From Actinomycetota bacterium (GTDB lineage Bacteria > Actinomycetota > JAHEXW01): 64,000 nt of DNA. Below are positions 1-7,609 of this stretch, in pieces. The notes under the pieces were generated by a model. That model worked only from the letters and a program-made list of their open reading frames with translations. It had not been told where the DNA came from and did no database searches. The stretch covers positions 62,001 through 126,000 of the forward strand of contig JANXYU010000010.1 in assembly GCA_025355855.1 (NCBI GenBank), written 5' to 3'. Both the position numbers and the translations under genes were made by a program. Within the stretch, counting starts at the first letter, position 1. Each line of letters opens with the position of its first letter.

Positions 1-575
1 AGCAACTCAGAGCCGGACGCGGTGATAATTTTTCCGCTGACCCAATCAGATAAAACTAGATCCATGCAGCCAAGTTTTCGAATCGTCACGTAATAGCGAT
101 CGGCCGCTGGCGGGACTATTATGTGACATCGACTCCCCTCATAAAGATCGCAATCACAGGTTGGATTCATGACATCCACTCGTTTGCCGACTCTAGCTGT
201 GATCCTATCAATGACTCGAAGAACGTCGTTTACCGACCCAAACCCTTCCTGTACTTTGCGACGCGAGTCCCCGGTTACTATGAAAATGTCGACATCTTCA
301 ATCAATATGTCCGTGACTTTTTCGTTACGCAGCAATGGTTCAATAGGCCCGAGTCCAAACATATCGTCGGAAACGTACTCTAGTAACGCGCCGTATGTAT
401 CGTTGCCGCGTCTTCCGGCAAAATCTACAAGTTCGTCGCGTACCGTTTTTTCAGCAATGTTTCTCGACATTGCTTCGTAATTGCCGTCTTCGCCTTCGAA
501 CGACTCCAGCGCGATTTGCACGCGGTTTTTGATGTGCTTAAGGACCGTCTGTCTATCGTGCGCAAGTGTTCTCAT
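1..575 (-). CDS. cpaF: Tad pilus assembly ATPase CpaF/TadA, N-terminal part (cut by window start)
   Basis: The reading frame opens at an ATG at 575 and is still open at position 1, so only about the first 191 residues are present. Translation shows the CpaF family N-terminal region: a helical start, then LGPIEPLLRNEKVTDILIED, a conserved strand with RVGKRVDVMNP, and the basic segment ending VTIRKL that precedes the RecA-like ATPase core. The Walker motifs lie outside the window. A GAGGGG ribosome-binding site sits 6 bases before the ATG, and only 10 bases separate it from the cpaB stop codon, so the two are co-transcribed. Family role: hexameric cytoplasmic motor that drives Flp/Tad pilin assembly. 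A type IVb or type II secretion motor is the only real alternative. Confidence 0.88.
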   Translation of the reverse strand, partial: MRTLAHDRQTVLKHIKNRVQIALESFEGEDGNYEAMSRNIAEKTVRDELVDFAGRRGNDTYGALLEYVSDDMFGLGPIEPLLRNEKVTDILIEDVDIFIVTGDSRRKVQEGFGSVNDVLRVIDRITARVGKRVDVMNPTCDCDLYEGSRCHIIVPPAADRYYVTIRKLGCMDLVLSDWVSGKIITASGSEL

Positions 576-585
576 CGCGGTCCCC

Positions 586-1224
586 TCAGTCGTTGACATG
601 ACCGGCCACGGCGATGCTAATCGACCCTGTATCCAAAGCCTCCGCCAATCGTTCACTTTCAATTTTTGTCACTTTAACCAAAACTCCTTGCATATCTTTT
701 AAGCCGCCACGTTGCGTATTATAAGTAGTCTTAATTACTTCAACGTTCGCCAGAATCGTTTGGCTTTTGAACGTGTCTTGGCTGGCCTGCGACGGAATAG
801 CGATAATATTTATCTTTGCGCCTGGGCGAAGAAACCCAGCGAATGCACTTGCATTAGAAATAGGGATAAGAAAAACATATTTGTCTGTTTCTATCGAATT
901 AGCTCCACCCTTTCTCGTTGTGCCGCTACGAAAGCAATTGGGTGACAAATAATCGCCGGGCATCCTCGTCGTTGAAACAGTCTTACCAATTACTTCATCC
1001 GGCTTGCGAAGTATATTTTTGCCAAGCGTGCTAGAAGGAACGTCAATATTTTCGATCATTGCGGCTGTAACTTTGGATCCGGCCAAAATCGTTGTTCTAG
1101 CCGCAATAACTGTTGTCGTACTAAAAAAGGATTGCAAGATAATTAACGCTACAACCATGGCCGCGAAGCCAGCTAGCGCAGCGTAGGCAAACGTTTGACT
1201 CGGCTTTTGTCCTTTCCTTAGCAT
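586..1224 (-). CDS. cpaB: Flp pilus assembly protein CpaB/RcpC
   Basis: A 212-residue protein with one N-terminal membrane segment (about residues 12-34), a SAF-type domain (about 38-105) and an RcpC/CpaB C-terminal region (about 112-208) containing the typical FLRPGAKINIIAI strand. Family role: periplasmic or cell-surface factor linking the Tad secretion channel to the wall. The start has AGGAGAG 4 bases upstream. The gene has its own promoter and lies behind a terminator, so it begins a cpaB-cpaF transcription unit separate from the genes upstream. Confidence 0.88.
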   Translation of the reverse strand: MLRKGQKPSQTFAYAALAGFAAMVVALIILQSFFSTTTVIAARTTILAGSKVTAAMIENIDVPSSTLGKNILRKPDEVIGKTVSTTRMPGDYLSPNCFRSGTTRKGGANSIETDKYVFLIPISNASAFAGFLRPGAKINIIAIPSQASQDTFKSQTILANVEVIKTTYNTQRGGLKDMQGVLVKVTKIESERLAEALDTGSISIAVAGHVND

Positions 1225-1272
1225 TCGCTCTCCTTTTTGTGTCTGTTGCTTTTTCTTTACGTTCTAGGTTTG

Positions 1273-1300
1273 CTTATAGTGTGTGCCCATTTCCTTGCAA
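1273..1300 (-). promoter_or_regulatory. Promoter of cpaB-cpaF
   Basis: On the minus strand TTGCAA (1300-1295) is followed by a 16-base spacer and TATAAG (1278-1273). It lies between the terminator of the upstream unit and the cpaB start. Predicted from sequence only. Confidence 0.5.
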
Positions 1301-1304
1301 AGGT

Positions 1305-1339
1305 AAAAAAGGGTGGCGGCGGGGATGCCCCGCTGCCAC
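1305..1339 (-). terminator. Rho-independent terminator after the double-HTH gene
   Basis: On the minus strand 12-base arms GTGGCAGCGGGG and CCCCGCCGCCAC (one mismatch) enclose a CAT loop and are followed by CCTTTTTT. This ends the unit that runs from amrB/tadE through the HTH gene. Confidence 0.8.
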
Positions 1340-1380
1340 GCCTTGCGCAAACGGTAATATATTGGTTCAACAGGCTATAT

Positions 1381-1863
1381 TTACTTGCCCAACGACCTTT
1401 CACGCTGTGACACAATGTATTCATCCAAATCGCTTTTTTGGACTCTCCACGACCCGGCGCCGGCACCGATCCTAAACCCAAGCAGGATCTTCTTGTTGAG
1501 CATGTCGTAGACCTGCGCCTCCGAAAACCTTAGCGAGTAGGCAACCTCTGACACAGTCAATAGGCGTTTCGGATCAGCCATCCTGGCTTCTTCCTCGGCC
1601 GCGGCTTTCTCGTGGTAATTCTTGACGTCGTCGGCGTGAATGAACTTACGGCGACCGATGCGACTAGTCCTGAATTCGCCCCGCCGCATCATCTTGCGAA
1701 CCGTGTTTGGCTCCAGTTCCATGATATCGGCAGCTTCTTCCACACTGATATACCCTGATTTGCCAGGTGTCATCGTGCTGCTATGTGATTCTTGCTTGTC
1801 TTCCATCTCGCGAATGAGGCTTCTGAGATCGTCGTTTTTTGTGACTTTCGCCATTTCGGGCAC
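1381..1863 (-). CDS. Protein with two MerR/excisionase-type helix-turn-helix domains
   Basis: A 160-residue protein with two similar HTH units: about residues 38-83 (YISVEEAADIMELEPNTVRK, then a winged basic segment) and about 100-152 (LLTVSEVAYSLRFSEAQVYD, then a wing). The N-terminus is charged and probably flexible. AGGAGG lies just before the start. The gene follows cpaE by 4 bases and precedes a terminator, so it is the last gene of its unit. Such domains bind DNA in excisionases and BldC/MerR-like regulators. A role in controlling the adjacent pilus genes is inference from position only. Confidence 0.75.
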   Translation of the reverse strand: MPEMAKVTKNDDLRSLIREMEDKQESHSSTMTPGKSGYISVEEAADIMELEPNTVRKMMRRGEFRTSRIGRRKFIHADDVKNYHEKAAAEEEARMADPKRLLTVSEVAYSLRFSEAQVYDMLNKKILLGFRIGAGAGSWRVQKSDLDEYIVSQRERSLGK

Positions 1864-1867
1864 CTCC

Positions 1868-3136
1868 TTAACCGGTCATCCCCGCTATCGCGCCACGAAT
1901 TCTTTTAACAATCGTCCTACGCGGTTGGTGGGACACCAAATCTAGCCCAAACAATAGCTTCAAGATATCACTAACTGCCGGATATGTCATTTCACACCAA
2001 TATTTTATAAAATCGTCTTTCCCACCTTCTGATGGACCTTTGTCGCATTCTGTAACAGTGCCTGCCAGCGGCATCTCCAGCCAATGTGCGTATTCCCGGG
2101 CTCTTCTTACTCCATTCTTTAATCTGTTTATTGTCAGTGCTTTAGTAGTGTCGGAACGCACAAAACTCTTTCTTGCCTCCACTCGGGCCAACCCGCCAAT
2201 ACTTTCTGATGAGACAAACAACACGGCTGTTGAGAGATCTAAAGCCTCTAAAGTAATAGGGCTCAAGTCGTTTGGTAAATCTATAATTACTATCTGGAAC
2301 ATTCGCCTAGCTTGATCAATGAGATCGACAACGTCGTCAATACTGATACTCTCTGCCTGATCAATTGTAGGAGGCGGCTGCACAACCGCAAAATCGGCCC
2401 GCCTTGGCTTTATTAAGGAATCAATAAAGCCCTGGCGCCGGTCGGTGACATTGTCTACAAGCCTGCCGATGTGCGGCAAGACTGGCAGATCGAGAATCGT
2501 TGCGATGTCACCGGGCCCCTCTGTAAAGTTCAGATCAATCAACAAGACATCAAACTCGTGGAGTCGTTCTGCTAGACATAATGCTAAAGTGGTTCTGCCC
2601 TCCCCGCCTTTCGCACCCCAAACCGCGATTACTTCTTGGCTTACCACTGATACCGCGTCGCTGTTGCGAGTCTGGCGTTCAGTTAATGGTTCTTTAGGCT
2701 CTCCAGGTTCATCGCTCTGACTGAATCCGGGAGCCAAGCTGCCGGTAATGTCCCAGAACTTGGCCTCCAGATCGCCGTCGATAATGCTTGTCTGTGCGTC
2801 GTCTGCGCATCCAGCTTGGACTAATGCCGCACCAATTTTGTCCGCCGTTATCGGACCGCAAATATTTGCGGCAGCGCCGAAAAAGGTATGTTCTTGCGAT
2901 TCTGTCTGCTGAACCGCGACAACTCTACAACCAGTTTCGCTTTGCGCCCACTTTATGAAGTCTCGCGCGGCCGGCAATTCAACGTCCACGAAAAGAGCCC
3001 GCGGGTTAAGCTCCTCGGCTAAAGCGGTCGCAGCCATGATGGAAGATACGGCAATCGCTTCGTGCCCGCAGGCCTTAATTCCTGCCGTGCTGGCGATTTC
3101 GAGATTCTGATCATTCGTGAGCACTAAGCACAGCAT
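1868..3136 (-). CDS. cpaE: CpaE-like MinD-family ATPase of the Tad pilus locus
   Basis: A 422-residue protein: receiver-like N-terminal domain (about 1-110), a charged linker rich in Glu and Pro (about 130-165) and a MinD/ParA-type ATPase (about 166-400). The deviant Walker A motif reads KGGEGRTT at residues 176-183: the signature lysine (176) is kept, but the usual P-loop lysine is arginine (181). LLIDLNF and IVIIDLP supply the Walker B-like strands. Family role: localises pilus assembly at the membrane. Its ATG overlaps the tadE stop by one base (TAATG), indicating translational coupling. Confidence 0.8.
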   Translation of the reverse strand: MLCLVLTNDQNLEIASTAGIKACGHEAIAVSSIMAATALAEELNPRALFVDVELPAARDFIKWAQSETGCRVVAVQQTESQEHTFFGAAANICGPITADKIGAALVQAGCADDAQTSIIDGDLEAKFWDITGSLAPGFSQSDEPGEPKEPLTERQTRNSDAVSVVSQEVIAVWGAKGGEGRTTLALCLAERLHEFDVLLIDLNFTEGPGDIATILDLPVLPHIGRLVDNVTDRRQGFIDSLIKPRRADFAVVQPPPTIDQAESISIDDVVDLIDQARRMFQIVIIDLPNDLSPITLEALDLSTAVLFVSSESIGGLARVEARKSFVRSDTTKALTINRLKNGVRRAREYAHWLEMPLAGTVTECDKGPSEGGKDDFIKYWCEMTYPAVSDILKLLFGLDLVSHQPRRTIVKRIRGAIAGMTG

Positions 3137-3549
3137 TATGGTCTCTCTTCGATTGACATCTTGGCAGATCCGTACACGACGAGGCCCTTGGCAGATGAAG
3201 AAATTCCTGGAACGATTCCTGTTAGGAAACCGGGTACTTGATATGTCACTCTAACGTCGATATCATCGCCTGGCTTTGGATTATCCGGCGCCTCTATAAC
3301 GACAGCAACTCGTTCTCCTTTGTGCCACCCAGGCAGAGTGCTGTCCGCAAATCCGTACGCGACATCTTCCGCCGCCTGAGCAGGATCAGCTGCGATGGAA
3401 GCTTGTCGTGCCGCTTCGAATGAGGCGGCCTGGACCGCGGTTTCTGCGTTGAAGTATAGGCCAAATTGGACAACCGCTCCCAAAAGCACCAATAACACGG
3501 GAAGCCATATAATCATTTCGATAGTGGCGCTTCCATGCTCCTCATTCAC
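3136..3549 (-). CDS. TadE-like pseudopilin
   Basis: A 137-residue protein with a short polar start, the GSATIEMIIWLPVLLVLLGA segment typical of TadE/TadF (glutamate next to a hydrophobic stretch, about residues 6-30), and an extracellular domain. TadE proteins are cleaved by a prepilin peptidase and act as minor pilins. The gene lies 1 base after amrB and overlaps cpaE by one base. The peptidase encoded at 15490-16320 is a candidate processor. Confidence 0.8.
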   Translation of the reverse strand: MNEEHGSATIEMIIWLPVLLVLLGAVVQFGLYFNAETAVQAASFEAARQASIAADPAQAAEDVAYGFADSTLPGWHKGERVAVVIEAPDNPKPGDDIDVRVTYQVPGFLTGIVPGISSSAKGLVVYGSAKMSIEERP

Positions 3550-3550
3550 C

Positions 3551-4381
3551 TTATTCGATCACCATTCCGCCGTAGCCAACGACACTCGACTCGTCGCGGC
3601 TAAAGTCGGCACTGGAGCCGTACTTCATCAGTTCGGCCTTGCTCACACCGAGTTTGTTAACCGCGTATAGCATGGTGGCCACCGGTCCATAACCGCACAT
3701 TGTAATGTCATTTTCATAAACGGTACTTAGTAATCGATCTGGGTCAAGGGCCAAAATCGCGTCAATCGCCAGTTTATCCATCTTAGCGGCGTAGGCGCGG
3801 GGTTCGTAATGAGTAAAGTCGGTTGAGGCGACGATGATAATCTCTTCGTGAGATTCGGCGACGACGTCTGCTAGGTCGAGCCCGACGCGGCGATATTCCC
3901 GGGCATCCGCAAGGCCTTGCATAGAAATGGGGGCGAACGCGAAATCGTTCGTCGTTAAGACCTGGAGAAATGGAAGTTGGACCTCAATAGAGTGTTCCAG
4001 GCGATGCGCGTCACGACTAATTTGCACTGTAGGCGCTGCGGCAACTATCTTCTCGACCAACTCTTGGTCAACTCTGGCGTCACCTAGCGGCGTCTTCCAC
4101 ACGTCGCTATCGTCCAACGAGACCGGCAAGCCGAAACCGGAGTGATTTGGCCCGATAATAATATATTTTTTGGCAGGCTTTATGCGTCCGTAGACCGCGC
4201 CCGCCTCGGGACCCGAGTATTCGTAGCCGGCGTGAGGAACAATAATGCCTTTCGCCCCAATCTTATTCCCGGCGGCCGCGCCAGCCTCGATTAGTTTGGT
4301 CACCTCACGACGCAGGCCTTCCTCGTAGCCGAGATAGAAAAGTCCAGACGCATAGGGCATTCGTCGGTCTATCGCTACCAT
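3551..4381 (-). CDS. amrB: MEMO1/AmmeMemoRadiSam system protein B
   Basis: A 276-residue protein covering the whole MEMO fold: GIIVPHAGYEYSGPEAGAVY near residue 45, IIIGPNHSGFG, LEHSIEVQLPFLQ, and ASTDFTHYEPRAYA, which together carry the conserved His, Asp and Glu residues of the family. The usual partners (AMMECR1 and a radical SAM protein) are not adjacent here. The start overlaps the dprA stop by 7 bases. Biochemical role in bacteria is unsettled. Confidence 0.85.
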   Translation of the reverse strand: MVAIDRRMPYASGLFYLGYEEGLRREVTKLIEAGAAAGNKIGAKGIIVPHAGYEYSGPEAGAVYGRIKPAKKYIIIGPNHSGFGLPVSLDDSDVWKTPLGDARVDQELVEKIVAAAPTVQISRDAHRLEHSIEVQLPFLQVLTTNDFAFAPISMQGLADAREYRRVGLDLADVVAESHEEIIIVASTDFTHYEPRAYAAKMDKLAIDAILALDPDRLLSTVYENDITMCGYGPVATMLYAVNKLGVSKAELMKYGSSADFSRDESSVVGYGGMVIE

Positions 4382-5286
4382 AAATCCTCCGTTTGCTTAG
4401 AAAGTGAAACGTATTCGCCTTCGAGTGAACGTGTTATATATTTTTGTATTTCCAGCAAAACTAAGATACTACTCACTTTATCGCATTGCAAGCCCGTTTC
4501 GTAAATTATCTTGTCAATTGTTTTTGGCATATTAACAACAGTCGATAGCACGGCTGTTTCATCGGCCGATAATTGCGGTGTGTTTTTCGATGGGATTCCT
4601 TTATTTTTTTCGGAGAGATTTGTATGCGCCGGCAGACCTAGTTCGTCAAGTATATCGCGAGCTGTCTCCACGAGACAGGCGCCGGCTCGTAACAGCTTAT
4701 GCGGCGTTTTTGTGTTACGGCTACCGGCCGGTCCAGGGAGAGCGTAGACGTCTCTGCCTTGTGACAATGCGGTATCGGCGGTAATCAACGTGCCGCTTCG
4801 CTCCGCGCCTTCCACGACTAATACTCCTGTTGACAACCCGCTAATAATTCTATTTCGTGAGGGGAAATGTTTCCCTTGCGGGCGCGCCCCTGATGGAAAC
4901 TCGCTTAGCAGAACCCCCTCGCGCCCTATTCTCTCTTGCAGGGCTTTGTTCGCATAAGGATAATAGACGTCCAATCCGCAGCCAAGAACCGCGACTGTGC
5001 CTGATCCACCATCTAGTGCGCCTTTGTGCGCCGCGGCGTCAATACCCTCTGCCAACCCGCTGACAATAATGATGCCGTACTTCGATAACTCAAGGGCTAT
5101 CTCGTATGCCATATCCAGCCCGTATCGCGTCGCCCGACGCGAACCAACAATTGCGACGGTCAACGCGGTTGGCTCGTTTAGTCGATCAAATAATGGCCCT
5201 TGATAGTAAAGGATCTTCGGCGATTGAGGAACTGTGCGCAGAAGTATCGGGAACTTCTTGTCGGCATTGACGATAGCTTTGATCAT
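4375..5286 (-). CDS. dprA: DNA processing protein DprA
   Basis: A 303-residue protein with the Rossmann-like DprA core: VAIVGSRRATRYG near residue 45, IIVSGLAEGIDAAAHKGAL, FPSRNRIISGLSTGVLVVE, RSGTLITADTAL. A C-terminal winged-helix-like domain (about 230-290) follows a linker. Family role: binds single-stranded DNA taken up by competence machinery and loads RecA. It overlaps comM by 4 bases (ATGA) and amrB by 7. Confidence 0.93.
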   Translation of the reverse strand: MIKAIVNADKKFPILLRTVPQSPKILYYQGPLFDRLNEPTALTVAIVGSRRATRYGLDMAYEIALELSKYGIIIVSGLAEGIDAAAHKGALDGGSGTVAVLGCGLDVYYPYANKALQERIGREGVLLSEFPSGARPQGKHFPSRNRIISGLSTGVLVVEGAERSGTLITADTALSQGRDVYALPGPAGSRNTKTPHKLLRAGACLVETARDILDELGLPAHTNLSEKNKGIPSKNTPQLSADETAVLSTVVNMPKTIDKIIYETGLQCDKVSSILVLLEIQKYITRSLEGEYVSLSKQTEDLW

Positions 5287-6818
5287 ACTATTCTTATTTC
5301 TCTATCAAGTGACCGATATTGTAGCGCTTCGGCAATATGATTTGTACAAATATCAGCCTCTCCTGTAAGATCTGCAATCGTTCGGGCGATACTTGTAATC
5401 TTCGAATACGAACGGGCCGACATCGCTAGTCGATCGACTGCTTGTCCCAGGAAATCTTTTGTCTTTACGTCCATAGGACAAAACTGCGCAAGATGTCGAT
5501 TCTTCATCCTCGCGTTTACATTTATGTTTGTACCCGCGAAGCGCTTCTTTTGGCACGCTCTTGCTTTCGCGACGCGATGCCTGACGGTTATTGACGACTC
5601 CCCGGCTAAATCCGACGTCAATTGGTCTCGTGATACCCTGGCTACTTCGACATGCATATCGATACGATCACGAAGCGGCCCGCTGATTCTAGCTCGGTAG
5701 CGACGGATTTCCTGCGGTGTGCAAGCGCAGTCCACAACAGGATCACCAAGGTAGCCGCAAGGACAAGGATTCATCGCTGCCAGCAAGACAAAATCTGAAG
5801 GATAGCTTATGACCCCCGCCGCGCGCGAAATTGTGACGCATCCGTTCTCGAGAGGTTGTCGCAAAACTTCTAGCACATGCTTCTGAAACTCATTTACTTC
5901 ATCAAGAAACAGGACACCATTGTGACTTAGGCTAATCTCGCCGGGGCGAGGGATAGCGCCTCCTCCAATTAGACCAATATCCGAGATTGTATGATGTGGG
6001 CTTCTAAACGGCCTGGTTACGACTAGGGCCGTAGTCGCCTCAAACGTACGAGCAGCGCTGTATATTCTAGTTGTCTCAATAGCCTCCTCTAATGAGAGGC
6101 CTGGCAACAACCCGGCAAACGCCTCTGCCATCATCGTCTTTCCAGACCCTGGCGGACCAAACATCAGGAGGTTGTGACCGCCGGCGGCAGCGATTTCTAA
6201 AGCCCGCCGGGCGGCGTGCTGTCCTCTAACCTCTGCTATATCGCGCTGGACGTTCTCCGGGAACCTTGAGGTTGGAGACTTGTCGGGTACATACGGCATA
6301 ATTTCCGCCTCGCAAGACAAGAAAGAGACGCATTCGTATAGGTTGGCGACAGGTATGACTTTTACTCCTGAGACGAGCGCCGCTTCCGCCGCGTTTTCGC
6401 GTGGAACGATCAGACCGTCAAGCTTTTGCTCGCGAACCAGGATTGCGAATGCCAAAGCTCCCGCGACCCGCCGTATGGAACCGTCTAAAGCAAGTTCCCC
6501 AACAATGGCATACCGCCCAGGTCGACGAATGCTCATCTGACGGGTCGTGGCGAGAACGCCGATGGCGATAGGCAGATCAAAAGCTGGCCCTTCTTTTTTG
6601 ACATCCGCCGGCGCCAGGTTGACAATAATACGTCGCTTGGGGAATTCAAACTCCGCGTTAAGTATCCCAGCCTTCACTCGCTCGCGAGACTCTCTGATTG
6701 CTGCGTCCGGCAGTCCCACTATTGAGAAGTTTGGCAATCCAGACGATACATGTGCCTCAACGTCAACTGGCATCGCGTCGATACCGAATAGTGAGGCCGA
6801 CAATATTCTGGCAATCAT
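5283..6818 (-). CDS. comM: ComM/YifB-family Mg-chelatase-like AAA+ ATPase
   Basis: A 511-residue protein with an N-terminal Lon-like ChlI domain (about 20-145), an AAA+ core with Walker A GPPGSGKTMM (about residue 220) and Walker B VLFLDEVNEF, and a C-terminal Mg-chelatase-like domain (about 400-505). A CxCx cluster at PCPCGYLGDPVVDCAC matches the family. ComM is a hexameric helicase promoting branch migration in natural transformation. One-base overlap with yraN and 4-base overlap with dprA. Confidence 0.93.
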   Translation of the reverse strand: MIARILSASLFGIDAMPVDVEAHVSSGLPNFSIVGLPDAAIRESRERVKAGILNAEFEFPKRRIIVNLAPADVKKEGPAFDLPIAIGVLATTRQMSIRRPGRYAIVGELALDGSIRRVAGALAFAILVREQKLDGLIVPRENAAEAALVSGVKVIPVANLYECVSFLSCEAEIMPYVPDKSPTSRFPENVQRDIAEVRGQHAARRALEIAAAGGHNLLMFGPPGSGKTMMAEAFAGLLPGLSLEEAIETTRIYSAARTFEATTALVVTRPFRSPHHTISDIGLIGGGAIPRPGEISLSHNGVLFLDEVNEFQKHVLEVLRQPLENGCVTISRAAGVISYPSDFVLLAAMNPCPCGYLGDPVVDCACTPQEIRRYRARISGPLRDRIDMHVEVARVSRDQLTSDLAGESSITVRHRVAKARACQKKRFAGTNINVNARMKNRHLAQFCPMDVKTKDFLGQAVDRLAMSARSYSKITSIARTIADLTGEADICTNHIAEALQYRSLDREIRIV

Positions 6819-7201
6819 TATGAGAAAGCGTCCTGAATATGGTCAATCTTCACAATCGTACCGCCCTGTGTCATTTGTACACCGATTACATCAATTCGCA
6901 CATCCGAAAAAACGCTTTCCAAATTATGAACTCCGCCAAACGATAGATACCCATTTATTACATTGCGAAGTTTTCGCTGTTTTGCGGGTCCAACCGCCTC
7001 GAACGCCTCACCTGCCCATGTTCCAGATCGGGTCTTGACTTCCACAAAAACTAACGTTTTATCGATCGATGCCACAATATCAAGTTCCCCAATCTTAGAC
7101 CTGAGATTTCGGCCGATGATCATATATCCGCGTTTGCGTAGATATCTAGCGGCGGCAAGCTCGCCACGTCTGCCGGTTTCATGTGATATACATTTCGTCA
7201 T
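6818..7201 (-). CDS. yraN: YraN/UPF0102 family nuclease-like protein
   Basis: A 127-residue protein with the restriction-endonuclease-like UPF0102 fold: GRRGELAAARYLRKRGY, KIGELDIVA and FVEVKTRSG carry the conserved Glu, Asp and Lys of the PD-(D/E)xK type site. First gene of the yraN-comM-dprA-amrB row. No ribosome-binding site precedes the ATG. The promoter -10 ends 6 bases upstream, so the message should be leaderless. Confidence 0.88.
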   Translation of the reverse strand: MTKCISHETGRRGELAAARYLRKRGYMIIGRNLRSKIGELDIVASIDKTLVFVEVKTRSGTWAGEAFEAVGPAKQRKLRNVINGYLSFGGVHNLESVFSDVRIDVIGVQMTQGGTIVKIDHIQDAFS

Positions 7202-7207
7202 TACTCT

Positions 7208-7236
7208 AATATGTCGTGTATGTTACAGTCTGTCAA
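7208..7236 (-). promoter_or_regulatory. Promoter of the yraN operon
   Basis: Minus strand: TTGACA (7236-7231), 17-base spacer, CATATT (7213-7208). Six bases separate the -10 from the yraN ATG, which places the predicted transcription start at the start codon itself. Confidence 0.75.
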
Positions 7237-7394
7237 CTGTTTTTGACAATTTATGCGCATTTTAAGTAGATTTGGAGTGACTTGAAAATCTATTCTATGA
7301 CGACGCCGCGCGTTTAAGCGCTAAAATCATTGACAGCGAAAGATCTTTCTATTTTCCGGATTTGCTTGTAGACGTCCTGACGCCGGACTTGCCT

Positions 7395-7420
7395 ACTTCA
7401 GCGCTACGTAGCGCTGAAGT
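7395..7420. repeat. Perfect 26-base palindrome
   Basis: The left arm ACTTCAGCGCTAC is followed immediately by its exact reverse complement GTAGCGCTGAAGT, with no loop. It could be a dyad operator or a cruciform/hairpin. No neighbour clearly depends on it. Confidence 0.85.
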
Positions 7421-7537
7421 GTTTGAACGTCAAGACGTTGCGGCTGTGATTGAAGCGAACATGTATTTCGCCTAAATGACGACGACAGACGCTTAAGCGG
7501 CGTGATTTGGCTGATAAGTGCTGTGCATTTTCAAGCG

Positions 7538-7561
7538 CTTTAGTGCTTTAAAGCGCTAAAG
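7538..7561. repeat. 24-base CTTTAG...CTAAAG palindromic repeat, copy 1
   Basis: 12-base arms CTTTAGTGCTTT and AAAGCGCTAAAG with one T/G non-complementary position, which is a G-U pair in RNA. Near-identical copies occur at 53765-53788 (inside RNase P RNA) and 63155-63178 (across the mtaB stop). Here it lies 48 bases past the end of the radical SAM gene. Confidence 0.8.
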
Positions 7562-7609
7562 TGTCGCTACCGAAAGCGCATTCGCACGTTGCGTGGCTTG
7601 TTCGGATCT

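Larger units (their letters stand above)
7237..7609. other. Palindrome-rich spacer without recognisable gene
   Basis: No coding frame with codon structure was seen. The spacer contains a perfect 26-base palindrome (7395-7420), the smaller palindrome AACGTC-AA-GACGTT (7426-7439), two imperfect direct repeats around 7298-7322 and 7485-7506 (ATGACGACG...TTAAGCG), and a copy of the 24-base CTTTAG...CTAAAG repeat (7538-7561). It separates the promoter of yraN from the 3' end of the radical SAM gene. Confidence 0.6.
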
